Positions 27,633-34,978 of a stretch of 64,000 nt of DNA are shown here, in pieces. The stretch comes from Lacibacter luteus (GTDB lineage: Bacteria; Bacteroidota; Bacteroidia; Chitinophagales; Chitinophagaceae). Both the position numbers and the translations under genes were made by a program. The stretch covers positions 1,798,001-1,862,000 of the forward strand of contig NZ_SDHW01000001.1 of the NCBI RefSeq assembly GCF_004118265.1. The letters are read 5' to 3'. The stretch's first letter is position 1, and every line of letters begins with the position of its first letter. The notes below the pieces were generated by a model, which did no database searches, was not told where the DNA came from, and was given only the letters and a program-made list of their open reading frames with translations.

Positions 27633-28043
27633 TTATTCGCCGAAATATTCCACGTAAATGCGGGCTGTTTCATACAGCTTAATGCAATGCAGTTTTACTT
27701 CTTCGGGTAAATGAGGAGCGAGTTGTTCCCAAATTGCTTTCGCAAGGTTTTCGGTAGAACACATTTTGCCACGCATAAAATCAACATCAATATTGAGGTT
27801 TTTATGATCGAGCTTTTCAAGAACATGTACTTTAATCAGCTCACTCAGCTTTTTTACATCAAACAAAAAACCGGTGTCTTCGTTTACTTGTCCTTTAATG
27901 GTAACAAACAGGTCGTAGTTATGCCCATGCCAGTTTTCGTTAGCACATTTTCCAAACATAGCCTCGTTCTTTTCGGGAGTCCAGTTTGGGTTGTAAAGCT
28001 TGTGAGCCGCATTAAAATGTTCAAGTCTCGTTAAATACACCAT
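27633..28043 (-). CDS. 6-pyruvoyl tetrahydropterin synthase / QueD family protein (copy 2)
   Basis: 136 residues, aligned end to end with copy 1: FNAAHKLYNPNWTPEKNEAMFGKC versus FNAAHRLYNPAWTDEKNDAVFGKC. All catalytic residues are kept: Cys of FGKC, WHGHNYDL, KLDHKNLNID, and the Glu of KLYETARIYVEYFGE. The two copies differ most in the central loops and at the ends, so they have diverged rather than being a recent duplication. One may serve queuosine/preQ0 and the other biopterin-like pterins (inference). The divergent gene mqnB starts 95 bases away. Confidence 0.9.
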   Translation of the reverse strand: MVYLTRLEHFNAAHKLYNPNWTPEKNEAMFGKCANENWHGHNYDLFVTIKGQVNEDTGFLFDVKKLSELIKVHVLEKLDHKNLNIDVDFMRGKMCSTENLAKAIWEQLAPHLPEEVKLHCIKLYETARIYVEYFGE

Positions 28044-28137
28044 GTCTATACCTCAAAATGTTGGGCCGCAAAGGTAACAAGAATGCGGCATTTTTCTGCT
28101 CTTCGGGTTTTAAAGAAACTTCCCCGAACTTTACCGT

Positions 28138-28794
28138 ATGAACTGTTTAGTTGTTTCGGCTACCGTACAGGAAATAAAGCCCTTTATTCAGCATTTGCAC
28201 AGCACCAATAAGCTCGATTTTATTGATTTACAGATCGATTTCCTTGTTACAGGGGTCGGCTCTGTTAACAGCACATACAGCCTCATGAAGCATTTGCAGG
28301 TAAAAAAGCCCGATGTGGTGGTGATGGCTGGCATAGCCGGTGCGTTTTCGCCAAAGCTGAAATTGGGGGCAGTGGTTGCAGTAAAGCAGGAAGCAATGGC
28401 CGATTTGGGCGTGATGGAAAAGGATGGTTATAAAGATGTGTTTGATCTGAAACTGCTGCCGGCAAATCAATTTCCTTACAAACAGAAGAAGCTTGTTAAC
28501 CCATTTACAGGTTTGCTCGAACGAACATCGCTACCACTGGTAAGCAGTATTACCGTTAACCAGATCACTGCTGCAAAAAAAACAGCTGAACTTTATCAAA
28601 AAAAATACAAAGCAGCAATTGAAAATATGGAAGGTGCAGCTTTGCACCTGGTTTGCATAAAAGAAAATATTCCGTTTGTGCAAATAAGAAGTATTTCTAA
28701 TTATGTTGGCGAACGCAACAAAAAGAAATGGATGTTGAAAGAATCGGTTGAAGCGTTGAATAAAGAATTGATTCGTTTTGTTGAAAGCCTGTAA
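28138..28794 (+). CDS. mqnB: Futalosine hydrolase
   Basis: 218 residues, nucleoside phosphorylase fold. VTGVGSVNSTYSLMKHL near residue 38, VVMAGIAGAFSPKLKLGAVV (the GIAG glycine motif) and AAIENMEGAALHLVCI (Met-Glu-Gly substrate loop) are diagnostic, as is IPFVQIRSISNYVGERN near the end. It removes hypoxanthine from futalosine in the alternative menaquinone pathway. The stop TAA shares its last base with the ATG of mqnD, so the pair is co-translated. Confidence 0.9.
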   Translation: MNCLVVSATVQEIKPFIQHLHSTNKLDFIDLQIDFLVTGVGSVNSTYSLMKHLQVKKPDVVVMAGIAGAFSPKLKLGAVVAVKQEAMADLGVMEKDGYKDVFDLKLLPANQFPYKQKKLVNPFTGLLERTSLPLVSSITVNQITAAKKTAELYQKKYKAAIENMEGAALHLVCIKENIPFVQIRSISNYVGERNKKKWMLKESVEALNKELIRFVESL

Positions 28795-29615
28795 TGCAAT
28801 TAAAAATGAAACTTACTCTAGGATTTTCGCCCTGCCCCAACGACACATTCATTTTCGATGCGTTGGTGAATCATAAAATTGATACCGAAGGTTTACTGTT
28901 TGATGTACAGCTTGAAGATGTACAAACGCTTAACGAGTGGGCTTTACAGGGCAAGCTTGATGTATCGAAGATCAGTTACGGAGTATACCCCAAACTCTTG
29001 AACAGCTATACACTTTTACGTAGCGGCGGTGCATTAGGCAAAGGCGTTGGACCTTTATTAATCACAAAGCACGAAATAGATAACACAACGCACGAAGAAC
29101 TGCAGCAACTTGTAACCACTTCTACAATCGCTATACCTGGTATAAACACAACTGCCCACTTTTTATTTTCGCAGGCATTTCCAAATGCAAAGCAAAAACA
29201 GTTCATGGTATTTCATGAAATTGAAGATGCGGTATTAAGCGGCAAAGTGGATGCAGGTGTTATTATACACGAAAATCGTTTCACTTACCAGCAAAGAGGA
29301 TTAACAAAGCTGATCGATCTTGGTGAATATTGGGAAGAAACTACAGGCTTTCCTATTCCACTTGGTGGCATTGTTGCACACAAACGATTAGATATTGCCA
29401 TTGCACAAAAAGTTGATGTGCTCATTCGCAAAAGTGTGGAATATGCGTTTGCCAATTATCCACTTGTAACAGATTATGTAAAACAACATTCGCAGGAAAT
29501 GAGTGAAGAGGTGATGCGCCAGCACATCGATTTGTATGTAAACAATTATTCTGTTGACTTAGGCGATGATGGTTTGAAAGCTGTAGAACAGTTTACCCGT
29601 ATTGCATCGGCCTAA
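28794..29615 (+). CDS. mqnD: 1,4-dihydroxy-6-naphthoate synthase
   Basis: 273 residues, periplasmic-binding-protein fold of the MqnA/MqnD family. LTLGFSPCPNDTFIFDALV at the N-terminus and GKLDVSKISYGVYPKLL are MqnD signatures; IPGINTTAHFLF and VIIHENRFTYQQRGL contain the substrate loop and catalytic His region. It converts cyclic de-hypoxanthine futalosine to 1,4-dihydroxy-6-naphthoate. The start at 28794 overlaps the mqnB stop by one base; a Met five codons later is an alternative. It converges on the photolyase with a four-base overlap. Confidence 0.93.
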   Translation: MQLKMKLTLGFSPCPNDTFIFDALVNHKIDTEGLLFDVQLEDVQTLNEWALQGKLDVSKISYGVYPKLLNSYTLLRSGGALGKGVGPLLITKHEIDNTTHEELQQLVTTSTIAIPGINTTAHFLFSQAFPNAKQKQFMVFHEIEDAVLSGKVDAGVIIHENRFTYQQRGLTKLIDLGEYWEETTGFPIPLGGIVAHKRLDIAIAQKVDVLIRKSVEYAFANYPLVTDYVKQHSQEMSEEVMRQHIDLYVNNYSVDLGDDGLKAVEQFTRIASA

Positions 29616-30925
29616 TCTTTCTTCAATGCATTTGCATACACTTCAAGGCATCGCTTACGGGCAAACTCATGTTGTACGATAGGTTGTACATAGTTAAACC
29701 CTTCAAACTCGGGCACCCATTTGCGTATGTATTCAAGTTTCGGATCGAATTTTTGTGTTTGCAGATAAGGATTAAAAATGCGGAAGTAAGGTGCAGCATC
29801 GCAACCGCTTCCTGCAGCCCATTGCCAACCTCCGTTATTGGCAGCTAAATCAAAATCCAACAGTTTCTTTGCAAAATAAGCTTCACCCCAACGCCAATCA
29901 ATTAATAAATGCTTGGTGAGAAAAGAAGCAACGATCATGCGTACACGATTATGCATAAAGCCGGTTGCATTCAACTCCCGCATGCCTGCATCAACAATGG
30001 GATAACCAGTTTGGCCATTACACCATTTATGAAAATCATTTTCGTCATGTCGCCATTGAATAAAATCATATTCCTTTTTGAAAGCTTTATCTTCTCCAAC
30101 ATGCGAAAAATGCCAAAGGATCATATGGTAAAAATCACGCCAGATGAGTTCGTTTAAAAAACCTTCACTTAGTGCTAATGCCTGCTTTGCCAGCTCTCGA
30201 ATACTGATTGTACCAAAACGAAGATGCACGCTTAACCGGCTTGTTCCTTCTATTGCCGGAAAGTCTCGCTGTTCTTTGTACTGTTTAATGATTTCTTTTC
30301 TTGTTGCTGAAGATGGAAAAGGAATTCCTATCGCTTCAAAACCCATTTCAGTTAACGATGGAATTACTTGCGCCTGCTGCCGATAAAAATTCTCCCTGTA
30401 TTTTTCTACAGGGTAACTCTTCAAATAAAAATCATTCAGCTTTGCCTTCCACTTTCTGCTGTAAGGGGTAAACACCGTGTAAGGCTTACCATCATCTTTC
30501 AACACTTCATCTTTTTCAAAAATCACCTGGTCTTTGTACGTATGAAATGAAATACCTGCTGCATTTAGTTGTTGTTGAATAGCAGCATCACGTTGCTTTG
30601 CATACGGTTCGTAGTCGTGATTGGTAAATACTTTTTCAATGTTGTATTTTTCTGCAAGCTTGCGAAACACATCGGCAGGAAAACCATAAAACACTTCCAT
30701 ACTACTGCCCATTTCTTGTAACTGTTGCTGCATAGCTTCTACAGCATTGTGAATAAACTCCACTCGTCGGTCTTGCTTATCCTCCAGCTGATCTAAAATA
30801 GACCGGTCGAAAATAAATACAGGAACAACTGGAATACCTTCCTTTAAAGCATAATAAAGTGCAGCATTATCATGCAAACGTAAATCTCTCCGGAACCAGC
30901 AAATATGAACGGTCTGTTTAGCCAT
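29612..30925 (-). CDS. Deoxyribodipyrimidine photolyase (class I, CPD type)
   Basis: 437 residues. The N-terminal alpha/beta antenna domain (ICWFRRDLRLHDNAALYYAL) is followed by the FAD-binding helical domain: LSVHLRFGTISIRELAKQA, ELIWRDFYHMILWHFSH, WCNGQTGYPIVDAGMRELNATGFMHNRVRMIVASFLTK and DWRWGEAYFAKKLLDFDLAANNGGWQW, all canonical for photolyase/cryptochrome. The Asn in AANNGGWQW and the Trp residues support electron transfer to FAD. It repairs UV cyclobutane dimers using blue light. It is normal in length, with no accessory domain. Confidence 0.94.
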   Translation of the reverse strand: MAKQTVHICWFRRDLRLHDNAALYYALKEGIPVVPVFIFDRSILDQLEDKQDRRVEFIHNAVEAMQQQLQEMGSSMEVFYGFPADVFRKLAEKYNIEKVFTNHDYEPYAKQRDAAIQQQLNAAGISFHTYKDQVIFEKDEVLKDDGKPYTVFTPYSRKWKAKLNDFYLKSYPVEKYRENFYRQQAQVIPSLTEMGFEAIGIPFPSSATRKEIIKQYKEQRDFPAIEGTSRLSVHLRFGTISIRELAKQALALSEGFLNELIWRDFYHMILWHFSHVGEDKAFKKEYDFIQWRHDENDFHKWCNGQTGYPIVDAGMRELNATGFMHNRVRMIVASFLTKHLLIDWRWGEAYFAKKLLDFDLAANNGGWQWAAGSGCDAAPYFRIFNPYLQTQKFDPKLEYIRKWVPEFEGFNYVQPIVQHEFARKRCLEVYANALKKD

Positions 30926-30955
30926 GCATGTATAACGAAGATCCGTTCAGAATGT

Positions 30956-31801
30956 TCAGGAGAAAAGCGGTTTTATGATCTGTTGAAAAATTAGTGACGC
31001 AAATTGAGCTGTGTACTGTTTTTCATTCCATTGCTTCACCCAACGTAATCCGCTCATTGCATTTGTAAGAAATATTTCATCTGCCTCAGCTAACTCTTCC
31101 GGAGCAAATGCGCCTTCCTTAATGCTGAATCCGTTTTGAGGTAACGATGTTAGTAAATGCGTACGCATAACTCCGGCAATACAACCTTCAGTAAGTGCAG
31201 GTGTATAAATGGTTTTATTTTTTACAAAGAAAATATTGGCAATAGTGGCATCGCTCACTCTGTTAAATTGATTTAATACAATGCACTCATTCCACTTTTG
31301 AGCCTTCGCATATTGTGCTGCCAAAGCATACAAAAGATAGTTGCTTGTTTTGCAGTTCGAAATTTCATCGCAGGCTTTGCGGCCACTTTCAAACACACCA
31401 ATATCCAGCCCATTCTTATTTATGTTTATTTCCTTTTGTTCGAGGGGCCAGCATTGCAACAGGTAACGAAAACCAGAAGTTGGCTTTTCCCAAATTCCTC
31501 CTTCGCCTTTAAAAATCATAATACGCACCCTTGCTGCATCAAAACAATTATTCCGTTGGGCTAACTGAAGCAATGCTTTTTTCAGATATTCTTTTGTAAA
31601 GTGAGTTGGCTGGTTAAAAAACAGAATTGGCAGCGAACGGGTAAGTCGCTGCCAATGCGAATCAAACAAAGGCATTTCGCCTTTATATAGCCTGATGGTC
31701 TCAAACAAACCTTCGCCATATCGGAATGCCCGGTTATCGGGACGAATCAGCAATTCATCTGCAGCATACAGTTTACCATCAAGGTTATACATTGTTCCCA
31801 T
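30956..31801 (-). CDS. Aminotransferase class IV (PabC/branched-chain family)
   Basis: 281 residues. RPDNRAFRYGEGLFETIRLYKG at the N-terminus and ISNCKTSNYLLYALAAQYAK with the PLP Lys (about residue 155) are fold type IV signatures; NRVSDATIANIFFVKNKTIYTPALTEGCIAGVMR contains the phosphate-binding turn. The family includes aminodeoxychorismate lyase and D-amino-acid or branched-chain aminotransferases; which one is not readable. A terminator (31814-31846) covers the GTG at 31831, so the ATG at 31801 is the better start. How transcription enters this gene is unclear. Confidence 0.82.
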   Translation of the reverse strand: MGTMYNLDGKLYAADELLIRPDNRAFRYGEGLFETIRLYKGEMPLFDSHWQRLTRSLPILFFNQPTHFTKEYLKKALLQLAQRNNCFDAARVRIMIFKGEGGIWEKPTSGFRYLLQCWPLEQKEININKNGLDIGVFESGRKACDEISNCKTSNYLLYALAAQYAKAQKWNECIVLNQFNRVSDATIANIFFVKNKTIYTPALTEGCIAGVMRTHLLTSLPQNGFSIKEGAFAPEELAEADEIFLTNAMSGLRWVKQWNEKQYTAQFASLIFQQIIKPLFS

Positions 31802-31813
31802 TGCAGGCGAATA

Positions 31814-31846
31814 TAAAAAAAGAGGCGACACTTTGCAGTATCGCCT
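31814..31846 (-). terminator. Rho-independent terminator after response regulator A
   Basis: On the minus strand AGGCGATACT, loop GCAA, AGTGTCGCCT (one T-G wobble) followed by CTTTTTTTAT. It is 27 bases past the regulator stop and only 13 bases before the aminotransferase ATG, so it also fixes that start. Confidence 0.85.
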
Positions 31847-31872
31847 ATACGGTTGGTTTTGGTTTATTCGTT

Positions 31873-32565
31873 TTAACCTTCAATAATATTGTGTTTTACA
31901 GCATAGAGGATAAGCCCCGCTGTTGATCTTGCTCCGATCTTCGATTTGAGTTTATCACGAATGGCTTCAACCGTACGTGGACTCAGATCAACAATATCGG
32001 CAATTTCTTTTGTGCTTTTTTCTTCGCACATTAAACGAAGGATTGTAATTTCTTTTTCATTCAGCTTTACATCGTGGCCCATCACCGAATCGCCCTGGCG
32101 TTTCATTTTTAAACCATCGATCAATGCTTTATTGGTAAGTGTGTTGAAGAAATACTCCTGTTCATGACAGGTTTTGATTGCTTCATAAATCACTTCACTA
32201 TCCGAATTTTTGGTGAGGTAAGAATTTGCTCCTAACTCCATTAAACGAGTGATCATGGTATGCTCATCGTGCATGGTAAGCATAATGATCTTAATATCGG
32301 GATAGAGTTTCTTTACTTCGGGGAGTGTAGCAATACCATCCATGATGGGCATTTGCACATCAAGCAGGATAACATCAGGCTGAATCGACTTGAGCATGTT
32401 CAATAAATGCATGCCATTGTCTGCTTCGAATACTACCTGTATATCCTTTTTCATACCCAATGCAGTTTTTACACCTGCACGGTATAAAACATGGTCATCA
32501 GTAATGGCTACTTTGATAATGTCGGTCGTGGAGTCAGTTGGTTTTACGGTTTTCATTGTGTACAT
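31873..32565 (-). CDS. NarL/LuxR-type response regulator A
   Basis: 230 residues. Receiver: the acidic pair in VAITDDHVLYRAGVK, phospho-acceptor Asp in VILLDVQMPIMDG, Thr in IIMLTMHDE and Lys in NSYLTKNSD. DNA-binding domain (about 165-228): LNEKEITILRLMCEEKSTKEIADIVDLSPRTVEAIRDKLKSKIG. It activates or represses promoters on phosphorylation. No kinase gene is adjacent on this strand. It is paralogous to regulators B and C in the same cluster and is followed by a terminator. The ACTTATTCA element at 32588 lies in its leader. Confidence 0.93.
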   Translation of the reverse strand: MYTMKTVKPTDSTTDIIKVAITDDHVLYRAGVKTALGMKKDIQVVFEADNGMHLLNMLKSIQPDVILLDVQMPIMDGIATLPEVKKLYPDIKIIMLTMHDEHTMITRLMELGANSYLTKNSDSEVIYEAIKTCHEQEYFFNTLTNKALIDGLKMKRQGDSVMGHDVKLNEKEITILRLMCEEKSTKEIADIVDLSPRTVEAIRDKLKSKIGARSTAGLILYAVKHNIIEG

Positions 32566-32672
32566 AGGATATGTTGTTTAACGTAGTACTTATTCAGTAT
32601 GCAAGATGGCGCTTTTTTGCGTCATTTTTACTGGTAGTAGTACCTGACTTTAAAATTGTGGATTTTACGGTT

Positions 32673-33332
32673 TTACTCAATTAACCGGTTACGCATTCCG
32701 TAAACAATTAAGCCCGCAATCGTCTTAGCCCCCACTTTATTTTTCATGTTTTGCCTTATGGTTTCTATTGTTCTGGGGCTCAAAAACACAGTTTTAGATA
32801 TTTCCTCCGTGGTTTTATCTTCTGCCAGTAGTTTGAGGATTTGAAGTTCTTTTTCAGAGAATTTGGTTGTGTTGGGATAAAACTGTTTAACTGTTTTTTT
32901 GTAGTTCAGTTTCAACAACACAGCCTGGTTAACAAGCTCGTTGAAGTAGAAATCCTCATTCATGCAGGTTAAAATAGCATCGTAGATCTCGTTAGGATCG
33001 GTAGTTTTTGTAAGATAAGCATTGGCCCCCATCTCCATCATCTTGCTCACCATTTGCTGATCGTCGTACATACTCAACACCACAATTTTAACGCCTTCAT
33101 ACTCCTTTCTAATCAACGGAAGAGCGTTAATGCCATCCAGCTCAGGCATTCGAATGTCCATTAAAAGAATGTCGGGCTTTTTAATTGTGAGTTTGTGCAT
33201 CAGATCTTTTCCGTCTTCTGCTTCCCATATTAATTTAAGGTGGGGTCTGCCGCCAAGTGCCATTTTTATGCCGTCACGAAAGATTTTGTGATCATCGGCA
33301 ATAGCGAATTTAATGCTAGTATCTACAGACAT
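32673..33332 (-). CDS. NarL/LuxR-type response regulator B
   Basis: 219 residues. Receiver motifs: FAIADDHKIFRDGIK, ILLMDIRMPELDG with the phospho-acceptor Asp, IVVLSMYDD, NAYLTKTTD. LuxR-type domain: FSEKELQILKLLAEDKTTEEISKTVFLSPRTIETIRQNMKNKVG. The PRTIE and KT..EI residues are those of the recognition region. It lies upstream of regulator A with 107 bases between, and a near-consensus promoter (33360-33389) drives it. The cognate kinase is probably the one at 34979, but with three regulators and one kinase the pairing is uncertain. Confidence 0.93.
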   Translation of the reverse strand: MSVDTSIKFAIADDHKIFRDGIKMALGGRPHLKLIWEAEDGKDLMHKLTIKKPDILLMDIRMPELDGINALPLIRKEYEGVKIVVLSMYDDQQMVSKMMEMGANAYLTKTTDPNEIYDAILTCMNEDFYFNELVNQAVLLKLNYKKTVKQFYPNTTKFSEKELQILKLLAEDKTTEEISKTVFLSPRTIETIRQNMKNKVGAKTIAGLIVYGMRNRLIE

Positions 33333-33359
33333 GGGATATTTGGGTTTTAGAGGTTAGTG

Positions 33360-33389
33360 CAAAATAAACTACTTAATTCACACTTCAAA
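33360..33389 (-). promoter_or_regulatory. Near-consensus promoter for response regulator B
   Basis: On the minus strand TTTG (33389-33386), exactly 19 bases, then TATTTTG (33366-33360), one base shorter than TAnnTTTG. The start codon is 28 bases beyond. Confidence 0.55.
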
Positions 33390-33672
33390 GTAATTTGCTT
33401 ACCAAAATAGATTAATTCCTTGTATGTTAAAGCGTTCACCCCATTTACCAGTGCTTTTTATACGCTTTCAATTTGCTTGCTTGAGCCAATTAAATTAGGT
33501 ACTTTAGAGTGTTGAAAGATTAGATCAAAGGAATAGTTGACCTTAACTCCATTCATTCGAGAGGGCTAAATAAGTGTTTCTACTTATTCACATTTTTTAC
33601 ACATAGTAGTCCTACTTCGTCATTTTTCGCAAATTCTACTCGTTAATTTACAGTTTTTGAAATAGTAATTTT

Positions 33673-33690
33673 ACGTATTTTAATACGTAG
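33673..33690. promoter_or_regulatory. 18-bp perfect palindrome TACGTATT-TT-AATACGTA
   Basis: Eight-base perfect arms about a two-base centre, in the middle of the divergent region between regulator B and the 121-residue protein gene. NarL-family regulators bind inverted TAC-starting heptamers (known consensus TACYNMT), and this site has TAC at both outer ends; G at the fourth place departs from that consensus. A -7-like TAGATTTG overlaps its right edge (33689-33696). Function as a regulator site is inference. Confidence 0.5.
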
Positions 33691-33855
33691 ATTTGCCTTA
33701 GCTATTTTACTTATTTCACAAAATTTAAGGCATAAAGCACTTTATTTCAAATAATTAAGTGCAGCGTAACAACTTATTCACAATGCTAAACTATTGTTCG
33801 TCGGCGAGTTTTTTTAAAAATTAGTAGTTCAAACTTAACTTCTAAACCTACAACT

Positions 33856-34221
33856 ATGCAACACGAATTACTTCAAAAAACCCAAAACGTATCCGAAATT
33901 GGAAGACACATTGGCTTGGAAGCTGGCGAAGAAATGGCAAAACGTTTTTTTGACAAGCACCCTGAGCAAGCATTTGTAAACATCCTTGGAAAGGATTTAT
34001 TTCTGAAAGCATTATCACAACCAGGCTGCGAAGGCATCGCAATTGTTCCCGGTTACAACGCTGCTGGTGTTCGCCAAGCAATCATTGTAGCTGTTGATGC
34101 TAACAAACAACCAATTTACCAATATGCTGTAGTTTCTGCTACTGGTGAAATCACTATGGAAGAAGCGCTTGTTGGTGATGATGGCACTATTGATAACAGT
34201 GGCTGGGGCTCTGGCAAGTAA
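33856..34221 (+). CDS. Hypothetical 121-residue protein, signalling-cluster associated
   Basis: No family recognised. The sequence is soluble, with no signal peptide or membrane segment. An N-terminal helical part (VSEIGRHIGLEAGEEMAKRFFDKHP) is followed by a compact alpha/beta-looking part (FVNILGKDLFLKALSQPGCEGIAIVPGYNAAG, QAIIVAVDANKQPIYQYAVVS), and the C-terminus is a flexible Gly/Asp/Ser tail ending DNSGWGSGK. There is one cysteine (GCEG). The gene is bounded upstream by a 520-base repeat-bearing regulatory region and downstream by its own terminator, so it looks like a strongly and independently expressed single gene. Placement between regulators and the kinase suggests a role as a signal, partner or target of the system (inference only). 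Confidence 0.75.
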   Translation: MQHELLQKTQNVSEIGRHIGLEAGEEMAKRFFDKHPEQAFVNILGKDLFLKALSQPGCEGIAIVPGYNAAGVRQAIIVAVDANKQPIYQYAVVSATGEITMEEALVGDDGTIDNSGWGSGK

Positions 34222-34237
34222 GTAGTATTAAGTAATT

Positions 34238-34268
34238 TTTGACTACTAATAGGAAGTTCCTATATTTG
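34238..34268 (+). promoter_or_regulatory. Consensus promoter for the membrane protein-kinase-regulator genes
   Basis: TTTG at 34238-34241, exactly 19 bases, then TATATTTG at 34261-34268: a full consensus match. It overlaps the left arm of the terminator of the preceding gene. Transcription should start near 34273, about 57 bases before the TTG start at 34330. Confidence 0.7.
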
Positions 34269-34298
34269 ATTTAAACCATCAGATATAGGAACTTTTTT
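34254..34298 (+). terminator. Rho-independent terminator after the 121-residue protein gene
   Basis: Perfect 12-base arms aagttcctatat / atataggaactt with a 17-base loop, then a T run. The -7 box of the next promoter lies across the left arm and loop. Confidence 0.75.
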
Positions 34299-34329
34299 AT
34301 CTATAAACGATTTACGGGGATTAACTCTG

Positions 34330-34965
34330 TTGCTCCCGATTATTGCTTTTTTTCTTAATAAAGCCAACAGACAATCACCATTCAAAAAGTTTGTCTTATC
34401 ATTTTTCTTAGTTAAGCTTATTAGCGAATTACTGAATAATTATTTTTTTTACCGGAACTTCAGTATTTATGAAATAAACGGTATTACCTTCTCCTACATA
34501 AAAATGGCCATTGTTTGCCTTGTTTTCAAAAGTATATCAACTACATCGTTATTAAGAAAGGGAGTGCTTATTGGGTTTATTATTTATGTTTTTACGTTAA
34601 GTATATACTTCTTTTTCTTTGCAGACGGGAACTATTATGACAAAACACCGTCATCATTTCAAGGTGTGTTAGTTATTGTACTATCAATTCTGTTCTTTTA
34701 CGAACAAATAAAAAAACCCGACACTTTATTCATTTACGCCCTACCGGAATTTTGGTATGTAACAGCTGTGTTTATACATGCTGCCGGTACTTTCTTTATA
34801 TACATATTCGCTGCCTTTTGGTTGCAAAACAGTGCAAATGAAAATGATTATATGAATATTTTTGGGTCTTTATCGATATTGCATAATTTACTCATTGCCT
34901 TTGCAACGTTCAAACAATATAAAGACCCTTTGCTATCAACGACATCAAAACCCATTACCGCATAA
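34330..34965 (+). CDS. Hypothetical multi-pass membrane protein preceding the kinase
   Basis: 211 residues, about six hydrophobic segments (LPIIAFFLNK, FVLSFFLVKLISELL, VLIGFIIYVFTLSIYFFFF, GVLVIVLSILFFYEQI, EFWYVTAVFIHAAGTFFIYIFAAFWL, LSILHNLLIAFATF). No enzyme motif is seen. Conserved-looking polar residues within the membrane (Glu in LISELLNNYFF, His in VFIHAAG, Glu-Phe-Trp-Tyr) suggest a sensory or ligand-binding membrane domain. No ATG is available: the frame opens at 34270 and the best start is TTG 34330 with GGGGA upstream (34316-34320). The kinase begins 13 bases after the stop, so the two may form a split sensor (inference). Confidence 0.7.
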   Translation: MLPIIAFFLNKANRQSPFKKFVLSFFLVKLISELLNNYFFYRNFSIYEINGITFSYIKMAIVCLVFKSISTTSLLRKGVLIGFIIYVFTLSIYFFFFADGNYYDKTPSSFQGVLVIVLSILFFYEQIKKPDTLFIYALPEFWYVTAVFIHAAGTFFIYIFAAFWLQNSANENDYMNIFGSLSILHNLLIAFATFKQYKDPLLSTTSKPITA

Positions 34966-34978
34966 CTGCTTATAACCC

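Larger units (their letters stand above)
33333..33855. other. 523-base intergenic regulatory region of the signalling cluster
   Basis: No coding potential of credible length. It is A/T-rich and separates the divergent regulator B and the 121-residue protein gene. It holds a near-consensus promoter for regulator B, an 18-bp perfect palindrome (33673-33690), two exact copies of ACTTATTCAC (33582-33591, 33772-33781), a one-base-longer variant ACTTATTTCAC (33710-33720), an AGTAG-TC-CTACT inverted repeat near 33606-33617, and a GCACTT...AAGTGC inverted repeat near 33736-33761. This arrangement suggests several bound regulators. Confidence 0.6.

Noticed and set aside
31802-31831. GTG start at 31831 for the class IV aminotransferase
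   Set aside because: It lies inside the hairpin of the preceding terminator; the ATG at 31801 fits better.
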